From contig NZ_OY782495.1 in the NCBI RefSeq assembly GCF_963677715.1, positions 1,850,001 through 1,914,000 on the forward strand: a stretch of 64,000 nucleotides of DNA, written 5' to 3'. A program made the position numbers and the translations under genes. Numbering within the stretch: the stretch's first letter is position 1; every line of letters begins with the position of its first letter. This stretch comes from an uncultured Bacteroides sp. Lineage in GTDB: Bacteria; Bacteroidota; Bacteroidia; Bacteroidales; Bacteroidaceae. The notes under the pieces were generated by a model. It was not told where the DNA came from, ran no database searches, and saw nothing but the letters and a program-made list of their open reading frames with translations. Below are positions 27,344-36,150 of the stretch, piece after piece.

Positions 27344-30300
27344 ATGAAAATCAATCGCATGTCGCTTGTTATTTTGTTGGCGTTCGGCTTGCTCCCGCAA
27401 ACTTCAATGGGGCAGGAACTATCTTTGGATGTTCGATCTAAAATTGGCGATTTACTAACGGAAACAGCCAGAAAAGATATTTCGGTTGGAAGAATCAACA
27501 TTGACTCTGTTTCCACTGCAAATAAAGAGCTCGTCCTCTTTGCCAATATAAACTGCTCGTATATACCCTTCAGAGAAAACAACGTAAAGATTATCTATAA
27601 TGAAGTACAAGCATTGCTTCCCCCGGCATTTGCAAAATGCAAGCTAAAAATCTGCACTGATAATCATTCTATTGAAGACTTGATACCGATGGCTTTGAAA
27701 GACAAAAGGGACAAGAAAACAGACACCTTTACGAACCGGGCAGACAAACCTCTGGTTACCAAACTATCCGTACCCTATATGCTTACAAAGGGATTACAAA
27801 ACAGGCATATCGCTTTATGGCAAAGCCACGGATTTTATTACGAATCAAAACTAGGACGTTGGGAATGGCAACGTGCCCGCATCTTTCAAACAGTAGAAGA
27901 TCTTTATACTCAAAGTTATGTACTTCCATTTCTTGTTCCTATGTTAGAGAACGCCGGAGCAAATGTGCTGATTCCCCGCGAAAGAGATACACAAACGGCA
28001 GAAGTCATCATTGATAATGACGGTTGCCGAAACAGTTCTGTTTACATGGAGAAAAGTGCAGACAAAAGCTGGAGTACGGGTAAAGAGGTCGGGTTTGCTC
28101 ACTTGCGCGACCAATATATTGATTTCGAGAACCCATTCAGGGAAGGAACTTACCGACTGACAGAAACTATAAAAAAAGGGAAAGAAAGCTTGGCAGAGTG
28201 GATTCCCGCTATTCCAAAATCCGGTAAATATGCCGTATACGTATCTTATAAGACAGTGGAGAACAGTACGGAAGATGCTCTCTATACAATCCATCACAAA
28301 GGTGGTGTATCCCAATTTAAGGTCAACCAGACAATGGGAGGCGGCACATGGATTTATCTTGGAAGTTTCAGCTTTAACGCCGGTTGTAGTGACGCAGGCA
28401 AGGTTGTATTAAGTAACAAATCGGATAAATCGGGACGAATTATAACAGCAGATGCCGTTAAGATCGGAGGTGGTTATGGCAACATAGCACGAAAAGTAGC
28501 CGAAGATGGAATTGCAACCGAAAACATTAAAAGTTCCGACGTAACAACACCAATTGCTACAAAACAAATGCCTCAGGTAGATTACCCTTACCAAACCAGT
28601 GGTTATCCAAGATTTACCGAAGCTGCGCGTTACTGGTTGCAATGGGCGGGTATGCCTGATAGCATATATTCCGAAAGCCACGGCAAAAACGATTATACAG
28701 ACGACTACAGATCACGCGGATTATGGGTAAACTATTTGGCAGGCGGGTCATCAGCCTGTCCCGACGAAGTAGGATTACATATACCTATTGACATGGCTAT
28801 GGCCTTTCATTCGGATGCGGGCACCACCTTAAACGACTCTATTGTCGGTACATTGGGCATTTTTCAAACAGCCGGTTACAATGGCGTATTTGCCGACGGA
28901 ACGTCTCGCTACGCCTCAAGAGATTTGGCTGATTTAATACAAACAAGCATTGTGAAAGATATACGTACTTTATATGAGCCCAAATGGACACGCAGGGGTT
29001 TGTGGAATCAGTCGTACTTTGAAGCTCGCGTACCTAAAGTGCCAACTATGCTGCTAGAATTGTTGTCGCATCAAAACTTTGCCGACATGCGTTACGGACT
29101 TGATCCCCGATTTCGTTTTACAGTTAGCCGTGCCATTTACAAAGGAATACTTCAATTTTTATGCGCGCAATACAAGCAGGAATATGTAGTACAACCACTA
29201 CCGGTGGACAATATGAATATCCGCTTTGTGGGAGAAAACAACATAGCATTGAGTTGGCAACCGGTAAACGATCCATTAGAACTAACAGCCAAAGCAGATA
29301 AATACATCGTATATACACGCATAGGAAACGGTGATTTTGATAACGGAACTGTAGTAGACAATAATACCTATCGTACAACAATACCGGCAGGTGTAGTGTG
29401 CAGCTATAAAGTAACGGCATTAAACAAAGGCGGCGAAAGTTTTCCTTCGGAGATTCTTTCCGTAGGCAGGGCATTCAACAAAAAAGGAACAGTTTTAGTA
29501 ATCAACGGATTCGACAGAGTCTGCGCTCCTGCCGATTTTGTGGCCAACTCAGATAGTATAGCAGGTTTCCTTGACCCCTTGGATCATGGCGTACCTTATA
29601 AAGAAGATATCAGTTATATTGGAAGCATGAAAGAGTTTCGTCGTACCATTCCATGGATGGATGACGATGCATCCGGTTTCGGCGATAGTTATGGCAACTA
29701 CGAAACGATGGTTATTGCAGGAAACACATTTGATTATCCTGCTGTGCACGGTTCAGCTATTTTGAAAGCAGGCTATTCATTTGTATCCAGCAGTAATGAA
29801 GCGATAGAGAATAATTTGATCTCATTGAATGATTATCAGACTGTCGATTTAATTCTGGGCAAAGAACGTCAGACAAAAATGGGACGTGGCGGTGTTGTGC
29901 CATTAGAATTTAAAACTTTCAGTAAAAAGATGCAAGAGGCAATCTCTTCTTACTGCAAGGCAGGAGGCAACATTTTCGTAACAGGTGCATACGTTGCATC
30001 CGATTTATGGGACAATCCTCAGGCAAACAAAGAAGACAAAGCTTTTGCAACCGATATCCTCAAATACAAATGGCGCGTTGGCCAAGCGGCAATCACCGGC
30101 CGGATAAAAAGCGTAACTTCCCCCTACCCGGTAATCAATGGAAATTATACTTATTACAACGAACTGAATCCCGATTCGTACGTAGTAGAATCACCTGATG
30201 CTTTAGAGCCTTCGACCGAAGGGGCATATACCGTACTTCGGTATAGTGAGAATAATCTTAGTGCAGGTATCGCTTACAAAGGAGCTTACAAAACATGTGT

Positions 30301-30403
30301 ACTCGGATTCCCATTCGAATCTATACGTACAGCCGACGAAAGAGAACATTTAATGAAAGCTGTTCTTTCCTTTTTTGAAAGGACTACTTCAGATCAAAAA
30401 TAA
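27344..30403 (+). CDS. Multidomain amidase-like protein: Amidase_3 fold split by a golvesin/Xly-like domain, plus FN3 and C-terminal domain
   Basis: A 1019-residue exported protein (signal ends SMGQ, residue 23). Residues about 145-215 give the first half of an Amidase_3 zinc fold, with a His in LWQSHGFYY and Glu in IFQTVEDLY. A golvesin/xanthan-lyase-like beta domain (about 215-380) interrupts it. The second half (about 415-600) has the zinc-type His in MAMAFHSDAGT near 487 and a Glu in TMLLELLSHQNF near 572, followed by the usual LDPRFRFTVSRAIYKGI helix. An FN3 domain (about 625-715) and a Rossmann-like C-terminal part follow. I read it as an N-acetylmuramoyl-L-alanine amidase-type enzyme acting in the periplasm. 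Automatic labels of xanthan lyase for such proteins rest only on the inserted domain. Confidence 0.7.
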   Translation: MKINRMSLVILLAFGLLPQTSMGQELSLDVRSKIGDLLTETARKDISVGRINIDSVSTANKELVLFANINCSYIPFRENNVKIIYNEVQALLPPAFAKCKLKICTDNHSIEDLIPMALKDKRDKKTDTFTNRADKPLVTKLSVPYMLTKGLQNRHIALWQSHGFYYESKLGRWEWQRARIFQTVEDLYTQSYVLPFLVPMLENAGANVLIPRERDTQTAEVIIDNDGCRNSSVYMEKSADKSWSTGKEVGFAHLRDQYIDFENPFREGTYRLTETIKKGKESLAEWIPAIPKSGKYAVYVSYKTVENSTEDALYTIHHKGGVSQFKVNQTMGGGTWIYLGSFSFNAGCSDAGKVVLSNKSDKSGRIITADAVKIGGGYGNIARKVAEDGIATENIKSSDVTTPIATKQMPQVDYPYQTSGYPRFTEAARYWLQWAGMPDSIYSESHGKNDYTDDYRSRGLWVNYLAGGSSACPDEVGLHIPIDMAMAFHSDAGTTLNDSIVGTLGIFQTAGYNGVFADGTSRYASRDLADLIQTSIVKDIRTLYEPKWTRRGLWNQSYFEARVPKVPTMLLELLSHQNFADMRYGLDPRFRFTVSRAIYKGILQFLCAQYKQEYVVQPLPVDNMNIRFVGENNIALSWQPVNDPLELTAKADKYIVYTRIGNGDFDNGTVVDNNTYRTTIPAGVVCSYKVTALNKGGESFPSEILSVGRAFNKKGTVLVINGFDRVCAPADFVANSDSIAGFLDPLDHGVPYKEDISYIGSMKEFRRTIPWMDDDASGFGDSYGNYETMVIAGNTFDYPAVHGSAILKAGYSFVSSSNEAIENNLISLNDYQTVDLILGKERQTKMGRGGVVPLEFKTFSKKMQEAISSYCKAGGNIFVTGAYVASDLWDNPQANKEDKAFATDILKYKWRVGQAAITGRIKSVTSPYPVINGNYTYYNELNPDSYVVESPDALEPSTEGAYTVLRYSENNLSAGIAYKGAYKTCVLGFPFESIRTADEREHLMKAVLSFFERTTSDQK

Positions 30404-30414
30404 ACTATTAAATC

Positions 30415-32283
30415 ATGAAAAAAGTACTTACTATATTCGCTCTTTTGTTTTTGTTACTGCCAACACTTGCCGCACAGGCATTTCGCTTTGCATTAGTAAC
30501 AGATATACATATTTCTAAAGACCCGACCTCCATTGAAGATTTACAGAATTCTGTAAATCAAATAAATGCGACTCCTAACATTGATTTTGTACTCGTAACC
30601 GGAGACATCACCGAAGAGGGCGATAGGAAGAGTTTAGAAATAGCACATGATATTCTGAATCAGTTAAAAGTAAAATACTACGCTATTCCGGGAAATCATG
30701 AAACCAAATGGAGCGAATCGGGGCTCACGGCCTTTGCCCATATCTTTGGTTCGGAACGTTTTGAATTTGAGCATAAGGGCTTTTTATTCCTGGGATTTAA
30801 TTCAGGGCCTTTCATACGAATGGCAGACGGCCATGTTCCCCCTCAGGACATAACCTGGCTAAAAGAAGAGCTAAGTAAAGCCGGTAAAAAAAAGCCGGTA
30901 ATTCTGGCCACGCATTATCCACTGCAAGACGGAGATGTAGATAATTGGTTTGACGTAACCGATGCTGTACGTCCCTATAACATTCGCGTTATTCTGGGAG
31001 GACATTATCACAGCAATCGTTTTTTATCTTATGATGGAATCCCCGGCATTTTAAGCCGATCCAATCTACGTGCAACAAAAAAAGTAGGAGGTTATTCCGT
31101 ATTCGACATAACAACCGATTCTATTATCACATACGAACATAACATTGGTGTTCCAATGAGAGAATGGGCCTCTTTGTCTCTAAGTAAAAAGTACTATGAT
31201 CTCAAAGGAGCCACGAATAAATATCCTGATTATTCTGTCAATAACTCTTTCCCACAAGTGAGTGAAACATGGGTTGTACGCTCAGGCATCGGAATCTACA
31301 GTTCGCCGGCTTACTACAAAAACAAAGTATATGTGGGTGATGAACAAGGAGTAATGAGCTGCTATAATGTACAAAACGGGAAGAAGTTATGGGCATTCCA
31401 GTCAGGAAACCGCATCTTCGGCACTCCGGCTGTGGCAAAAGATATAGTGGTTTTCGGTTCAACCGATAAAAGTATCTACGGCTTGAATGCGAAGAGTGGT
31501 AAGCTGATATGGCAAATTAAAGCAGCAGAACCGGTAATCGGAGCGGTAACAATACAAAATGATGTAGCTTACATCGGAGCCAGCGATCATACATTCCGTG
31601 CTATCAACATAAAAACAGGTAAAATAGTATGGGCTTACGATAAAGTAAAAGGGTACATAGAAACCCGCCCGCTCGTTACGAAAAGCAAGGTTATTTTCGG
31701 CGCATGGGACAATACATTGTACGCACTCGATAAGACAAATGGAAAAGAATTATGGAAGTGGACAGGCGGATTAACGCGTATGCACTTCTCGCCGGCTGCC
31801 GTATGGCCGGTTGCTGCCGACGGGAAAGTATTCATAACCGATCCCGAACGTGCTATGACGGCCATTGATATTGAAACCGGTAAAACGGTATGGCGTACGA
31901 AACAATCTGTAGTACGCGAAACGATCGGACTGTCCGAAGACAAAGAGAGAGTATATAGCAAAACAATGAACGATAGCATCGTCTGTTTTGCCACTAAAGG
32001 CAATAAGCCTAATCAACTATGGGTTTCTAATGTTGGCTTCGGGTATGAACATGCTCCTTCTATGCCTGTCGAAAAAGACGGAGTAGTATTCGGAAGTACA
32101 AAAAGCGGCCTGATTTTTGCGATGGAGCCACTAACCGGAAAAGTATTATGGAAACACAAAACAGGCAATTCATTAATAAGTACGGTTGTTCCTATTAATC
32201 GTCATCAGGTGCTGTTCACGGCAACAGGTGGTGAAGTAGGGTTGCTCGAATGGAGTGAAAAAAATAGCGGCACACAGGATTAA
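30415..32283 (+). CDS. Periplasmic metallophosphoesterase fused to a PQQ/BamB-like beta-propeller
   Basis: A 622-residue exported protein (signal ends LAAQ, residue 21). Residues about 24-270 hold all calcineurin-like metal motifs: TDIHI, TGDITEEGD, GNHE, THYP and GGHYHSNR. From about 285 to 610 at least six PQQ-type blades repeat the pattern G-x-L-x-A-x-N-x-x-T-G-K-x-x-W (for example LNAKSGKLIW, INIKTGKIVW, IDIETGKTVW, MEPLTGKVLW). It probably removes a phosphate or cleaves a phosphodiester in the periplasm, with the propeller as a binding platform. Gap to the amidase gene is 11 bases, so the two are co-translated. Substrate unknown. Confidence 0.8.
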   Translation: MKKVLTIFALLFLLLPTLAAQAFRFALVTDIHISKDPTSIEDLQNSVNQINATPNIDFVLVTGDITEEGDRKSLEIAHDILNQLKVKYYAIPGNHETKWSESGLTAFAHIFGSERFEFEHKGFLFLGFNSGPFIRMADGHVPPQDITWLKEELSKAGKKKPVILATHYPLQDGDVDNWFDVTDAVRPYNIRVILGGHYHSNRFLSYDGIPGILSRSNLRATKKVGGYSVFDITTDSIITYEHNIGVPMREWASLSLSKKYYDLKGATNKYPDYSVNNSFPQVSETWVVRSGIGIYSSPAYYKNKVYVGDEQGVMSCYNVQNGKKLWAFQSGNRIFGTPAVAKDIVVFGSTDKSIYGLNAKSGKLIWQIKAAEPVIGAVTIQNDVAYIGASDHTFRAINIKTGKIVWAYDKVKGYIETRPLVTKSKVIFGAWDNTLYALDKTNGKELWKWTGGLTRMHFSPAAVWPVAADGKVFITDPERAMTAIDIETGKTVWRTKQSVVRETIGLSEDKERVYSKTMNDSIVCFATKGNKPNQLWVSNVGFGYEHAPSMPVEKDGVVFGSTKSGLIFAMEPLTGKVLWKHKTGNSLISTVVPINRHQVLFTATGGEVGLLEWSEKNSGTQD

Positions 32284-32315
32284 AAAAAAGAATAAAATAT
32301 AAAACGAAAATAAGC

Positions 32316-33776
32316 ATGAAACCAATCATCAACTGCTTCATTCCTTTTGCAGGAGTAGCGCAAGTGCAACAAACTGTTCAAGGATTGCAAGAAACGGATC
32401 TCGTAAACAAGATATACTTACTTGCTTCAGAACCAATTAATGAAACAATAGCCGGATGCGAAGTCATCAAAGTATCGGCTTTGAACTCAAGTGCAAGTAT
32501 ACGTGCTATAGCAGATCATTCTGACGCAGAATACACTTTGCTTTATACTAAGTACACCACCCTTGAGCTGGGCCTTTTTGCTCTTGAACGAATGATTCAT
32601 ATTACCGAAGACTCAAATGCCGGAATGGTGTACGCCGATCATTACCAGATAGCCGGTGAGTCAAAAACGAATGCACCGGTCATAGCTTATCAATTAGGCA
32701 GCCTGCGCGATGATTTCAATTTTGGTTCGGTATTACTTTATAAAGCAGAAGCATTCAAAGAAGCCGCCGGAAGATTAAAAGCAGATTATCAATTTGCAGG
32801 CCTATACGATTTTCGCCTGAAGCTTTCTCAAAAAGCACCGCTGGTGCATATTAACGAATATTTGTACTCAGAAATAGAAAACGACACCCGCAAAAGCGGA
32901 GAAAAGATATTCGACTATGTAGACCCTAAAAACCGGGGAGTACAGATAGAGATGGAACAAGCCTGCACAGAGCATTTAAAAGAAATCGGAGGTTATCTTA
33001 CTCCCGAATTCACTAAGATAGAATTCAATGCCGGCAATTTTGAGTACGAAGCATCTGTCATCATTCCCGTACGCAACCGCGTGCGCACCATCGAAGATGC
33101 CATTGAATCTGTACTAAAACAAAAGACAGTCTTCAAGTTTAACCTCATCATTATCGATAACTTCTCGACTGACGGAACCACGGAGATCATTGACAAATAC
33201 AGCTCCGACGAACGTTTGATACACATCATCCCCACACGAAAGGACTTAGGCATCGGTGGTTGTTGGAACGTAGGTGTGCATCATGAGAAGTGTGGTAAGT
33301 TTGTCGTTCAATTGGATAGTGACGATGTTTACAAAAACGAGAATACATTGCAAACGATGGTCAACGCCTTCTATGAACAAAATTGTGCAATGGTAGTAGG
33401 TACTTATATGATGACCGACTTTAATATGAACATGATTGCTCCGGGTATCATCGATCATAAAGAGTGGACACCCGAGAACGGACGTAACAATGCACTGCGC
33501 ATTAATGGCCTCGGCGCTCCCCGCGCATTCTACACACCCGTGCTACGAGAAGTGAATGTGCCCAATACCAGTTATGGTGAAGATTATGCACTCGGCCTCA
33601 ACTTCTCCCGGCATTATCAGATAGGTCGGGTATATGACGTCCTTTATCTCTGCCGCCGTTGGGAAGACAACTCAGATGCTTCGCTTGATGTGGTAAAGAT
33701 GAACGGACACAACACCTACAAGGACAGAATACGCACTTGGGAACTCCAGGCGCGCATTGCTTTAAATAAGAAATAA
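32316..33776 (+). CDS. GT2-type glycosyltransferase with an N-terminal extra domain
   Basis: A 486-residue protein with no signal peptide or membrane helix, so cytoplasmic. The GT-A nucleotide-sugar domain begins near residue 244 (ASVIIPVRNRVRTIEDAI) and shows LIIIDNFSTDGTTEII and the DxD-type motif QLDSDDVY near 332. The first 240 residues look like a second, degenerate GT-A-like half (YADHYQIAG, DDFNFGSVLLY). It lies 110 bases before DUF4922 and the SpoIID gene. Why a cytoplasmic transferase sits in a cell-wall salvage operon is not clear; it may use a salvaged sugar as donor or acceptor. Confidence 0.75.
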   Translation: MKPIINCFIPFAGVAQVQQTVQGLQETDLVNKIYLLASEPINETIAGCEVIKVSALNSSASIRAIADHSDAEYTLLYTKYTTLELGLFALERMIHITEDSNAGMVYADHYQIAGESKTNAPVIAYQLGSLRDDFNFGSVLLYKAEAFKEAAGRLKADYQFAGLYDFRLKLSQKAPLVHINEYLYSEIENDTRKSGEKIFDYVDPKNRGVQIEMEQACTEHLKEIGGYLTPEFTKIEFNAGNFEYEASVIIPVRNRVRTIEDAIESVLKQKTVFKFNLIIIDNFSTDGTTEIIDKYSSDERLIHIIPTRKDLGIGGCWNVGVHHEKCGKFVVQLDSDDVYKNENTLQTMVNAFYEQNCAMVVGTYMMTDFNMNMIAPGIIDHKEWTPENGRNNALRINGLGAPRAFYTPVLREVNVPNTSYGEDYALGLNFSRHYQIGRVYDVLYLCRRWEDNSDASLDVVKMNGHNTYKDRIRTWELQARIALNKK

Positions 33777-33800
33777 AATAAAAGGAAGCAATGTATAAAA

Positions 33801-33858
33801 CGCCTAAGTGTTTTAAAAAAAGACTTAGGTGCTCGCACATAAACGCTTAAGCGTTTTT
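33801..33858 (+). promoter_or_regulatory. Two related stem-loops between GT2 and DUF4922
   Basis: First stem: CGCCTAAGT (33801-33809) with ACTTAGGTG (33823-33831). Second: the perfect palindrome AAACGCTTAAGCGTTT followed by TT (33841-33858), terminator-like. The first arm region AAAACGCCTAAGTGTTTT resembles the second palindrome, suggesting a duplicated element or alternative pairing. It could reduce transcription into the downstream genes. Confidence 0.5.
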
Positions 33859-33886
33859 ATTAAAACAAAATAAGGATTGAAACAGG

Positions 33887-34819
33887 ATGAAAGAAGCTGT
33901 AGAAAAGTTGCTTACTGAGCAACTCCAAACATGGGAAATGGCAAAGGCCAATTACGATGCTCTGGCAAAAGTCAGAGTGAAAGAACTGGATGTAAACGGA
34001 TGGTTGTATAAGGTACAATTCAACCCTGCACGCATTATTTCGTCTGCCGCCAAAGTAGATAATAAATCCATTCAGGAAAGAAAATGCTTCCTTTGTCCCG
34101 CTAACCTGCCGGCCGTGCAAAAAGGAATTCCTTTTGGCGAACACTACTCAATATTAGTGAATCCGTTCCCTATCTTTCCGAAACACCTCACGATTCCTGA
34201 AACGGAACATGTAGATCAGCGCATAAAAGTGCGTTTCGGGGATATGCTACAGTTAGCAAAAGAATTAGAAGAATACACGATCTTTTATAATGGACCTAAG
34301 TGCGGCGCTTCGGCTCCCGACCATGCCCACTTTCAGGCAGGAAGCAAAGGGTTCTTGCCGATTGAAAAGGAATGGCAATATAAAAAAGCAGGTAAAATAG
34401 CTACCTACAAAAGAGCCACCTTGTGGTATCTGAATGATTCGGTACGCGCCACGTTGGTTATTGAAAGTGAAGAGAAAGAAGCTGCAAACTTCTTGTTCAA
34501 TACCATCTATAATGCACTGGAAGTGAAGCTGGAAGAGGCAGAACCAATGATGAATGTACTTACGTGGTACGAGAGAAATAAATGGGTAACTTGTGTTTTT
34601 CCACGAGATAAGCACCGCCCCTCCTGCTATTTCGCTGAAGGAGACAAGAACATCCTTCTCAGTCCGGCATCGGTAGATTTGGGCGGAGTCTTTATCACTC
34701 CGCTAGAAAAAGATTTCGAGAAAATTACTGCTACGGATATAGCAAATATTCTTAGTGAAGTTTGCATCAATGGCAGCAACTTCTTACGATTAAGACAACT
34801 TATAAAAGAACGTTTATGA
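33887..34819 (+). CDS. DUF4922-type HIT/GalT-like protein
   Basis: A 310-residue cytoplasmic protein. It has a zinc-like CFLCPANLP pair near residues 66-69 as in galactose-1-phosphate uridylyltransferases, ILVNPFPIFPKHLTI, and the histidine triad-like CGASAPDHAHFQAG near 141-152, where the middle His would form the nucleotidyl intermediate. This resembles GalT, Ap4A phosphorylase and GDP-L-galactose phosphorylase. It likely transfers or releases a nucleotide from a sugar phosphate or dinucleotide. Its stop overlaps the ATG of the SpoIID gene by four bases, so the two are translationally coupled. Function is unproven. Confidence 0.7.
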   Translation: MKEAVEKLLTEQLQTWEMAKANYDALAKVRVKELDVNGWLYKVQFNPARIISSAAKVDNKSIQERKCFLCPANLPAVQKGIPFGEHYSILVNPFPIFPKHLTIPETEHVDQRIKVRFGDMLQLAKELEEYTIFYNGPKCGASAPDHAHFQAGSKGFLPIEKEWQYKKAGKIATYKRATLWYLNDSVRATLVIESEEKEAANFLFNTIYNALEVKLEEAEPMMNVLTWYERNKWVTCVFPRDKHRPSCYFAEGDKNILLSPASVDLGGVFITPLEKDFEKITATDIANILSEVCINGSNFLRLRQLIKERL

Positions 34820-36132
34820 AAGAGCCAAAAGTAGAGGTAGGTATATTGTTTGAACCACAAATAGAGTTTGTACTGTTTGGCGCCTATCAGGTTAACGGTA
34901 AAGAGCTAACCGGTAAGCAGGTAGCGACTTTTAATGACGGAAAGATTCTGTGGAAAGGGCGTTTATACGACGAACTATTATTTGCGCCGACCAATGAACA
35001 AACAGATGCCTTTGAACTGTTGGATGTAACCATCGGCCTCAATTTCCATTGGGAACGAAAGGAAGACCAACGTTTCCAGGGAGCATTGAAGATTATTGTT
35101 GAGGGACAAAAACTAACAGGTATCAATGTCATTGCCATTGAAGATTATCTGACCAGCGTTATCTCTTCGGAGATGAGCGCAACAGCTTCTTTAGAATTAC
35201 TCAAAGCCCATGCGGTAATCTCCCGCAGTTGGTTGTTAGCTCAAATACAAAAAAACAAAGAGATAACGGATACTCATACTACTTACTCGGCATGTACCGA
35301 AACAAAAGAAGAACTGATCCGGTGGTATGACCGCGAAGATCATACCCGTTTTGATGTCTGTGCCGATGACCATTGTCAACGCTACCAAGGCATTACCCGC
35401 GCCTCAACGGAGATAGTGAGACAGGCTATTGCAACTACTCGCGGGCAAGTACTTAGTTCCGATGGAAAGATATGCGATGCCCGTTTCTCTAAATGTTGCG
35501 GTGGTGCATTCGAGGAATTCGAATATTGCTGGGAAAACATAAAGTATCCCTATCTCGCCAAACAAAGAGATAGCAAAACAACCACCGAATTACCCGACTT
35601 ACGTAGGGAAGCAGAGGCAGACAAATGGATTCGCACTTCTCCGGAAGCTTTCTGCAATACAAAAGATAAGAAAATACTCTCTCAGGTGCTCAACAACTAC
35701 GATCAGGAAACAACTGATTTTTATCGTTGGAAAGTCTCTTATACTCAAGAAGAGTTAACTGAGTTGATTCTAAAGCGTTCGGGCATAAACTATGGACAAA
35801 TACTCGATCTTATTCCTATAGAGCGGGGTACTTCCGGGCGATTAGTAAAGTTAAAGATTATAGGAAGCAAACGTATCCTCATCATTGGCAAAGAACTTGA
35901 GATACGCAGAACTCTATCAGCCTCACATCTTTACAGTTCGGCTTTTGTAGTAGATAAATCAGAAATCATTAATGGTGTCCCGAAAATATTTACACTTATT
36001 GGTGCAGGTTGGGGCCATGGAGTAGGCCTTTGCCAGATAGGAGCTGCCGTAATGGGAGAAGAAGGATATGCATACGATGAAATATTGCTTCACTATTATA
36101 TTGGAGCTGCGATAGAAAAACTATACGAATAA
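34816..36132 (+). CDS. SpoIID/LytB-domain protein without a signal peptide
   Basis: A 438-residue protein. The SpoIID core contains YLTSVISSEMSATASLELL (catalytic-type Glu near residue 119), KAHAVISRSWLL, and the C-terminal GAGWGHGVGLCQIGA near 394-408. SpoIID enzymes are lytic transglycosylases that cut glycan strands lacking peptides. The chosen ATG at 34816 overlaps the DUF4922 stop (ATGA); the reading from 34762 would run through that gene and adds no signal. The N-terminus MKEPKVEVGILFEP is not hydrophobic, so the protein appears cytoplasmic, which is odd for this family. An AmpG-like permease follows 18 bases later. Confidence 0.8.
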   Translation: MKEPKVEVGILFEPQIEFVLFGAYQVNGKELTGKQVATFNDGKILWKGRLYDELLFAPTNEQTDAFELLDVTIGLNFHWERKEDQRFQGALKIIVEGQKLTGINVIAIEDYLTSVISSEMSATASLELLKAHAVISRSWLLAQIQKNKEITDTHTTYSACTETKEELIRWYDREDHTRFDVCADDHCQRYQGITRASTEIVRQAIATTRGQVLSSDGKICDARFSKCCGGAFEEFEYCWENIKYPYLAKQRDSKTTTELPDLRREAEADKWIRTSPEAFCNTKDKKILSQVLNNYDQETTDFYRWKVSYTQEELTELILKRSGINYGQILDLIPIERGTSGRLVKLKIIGSKRILIIGKELEIRRTLSASHLYSSAFVVDKSEIINGVPKIFTLIGAGWGHGVGLCQIGAAVMGEEGYAYDEILLHYYIGAAIEKLYE

Positions 36133-36150
36133 CATAAAACAAAAAACAGG

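Noticed and set aside
27344-30403. Xanthan lyase
   Set aside because: Only the inserted golvesin/Xly-like module suggests it; there is no polysaccharide lyase catalytic domain, while an amidase-type metal site is visible.
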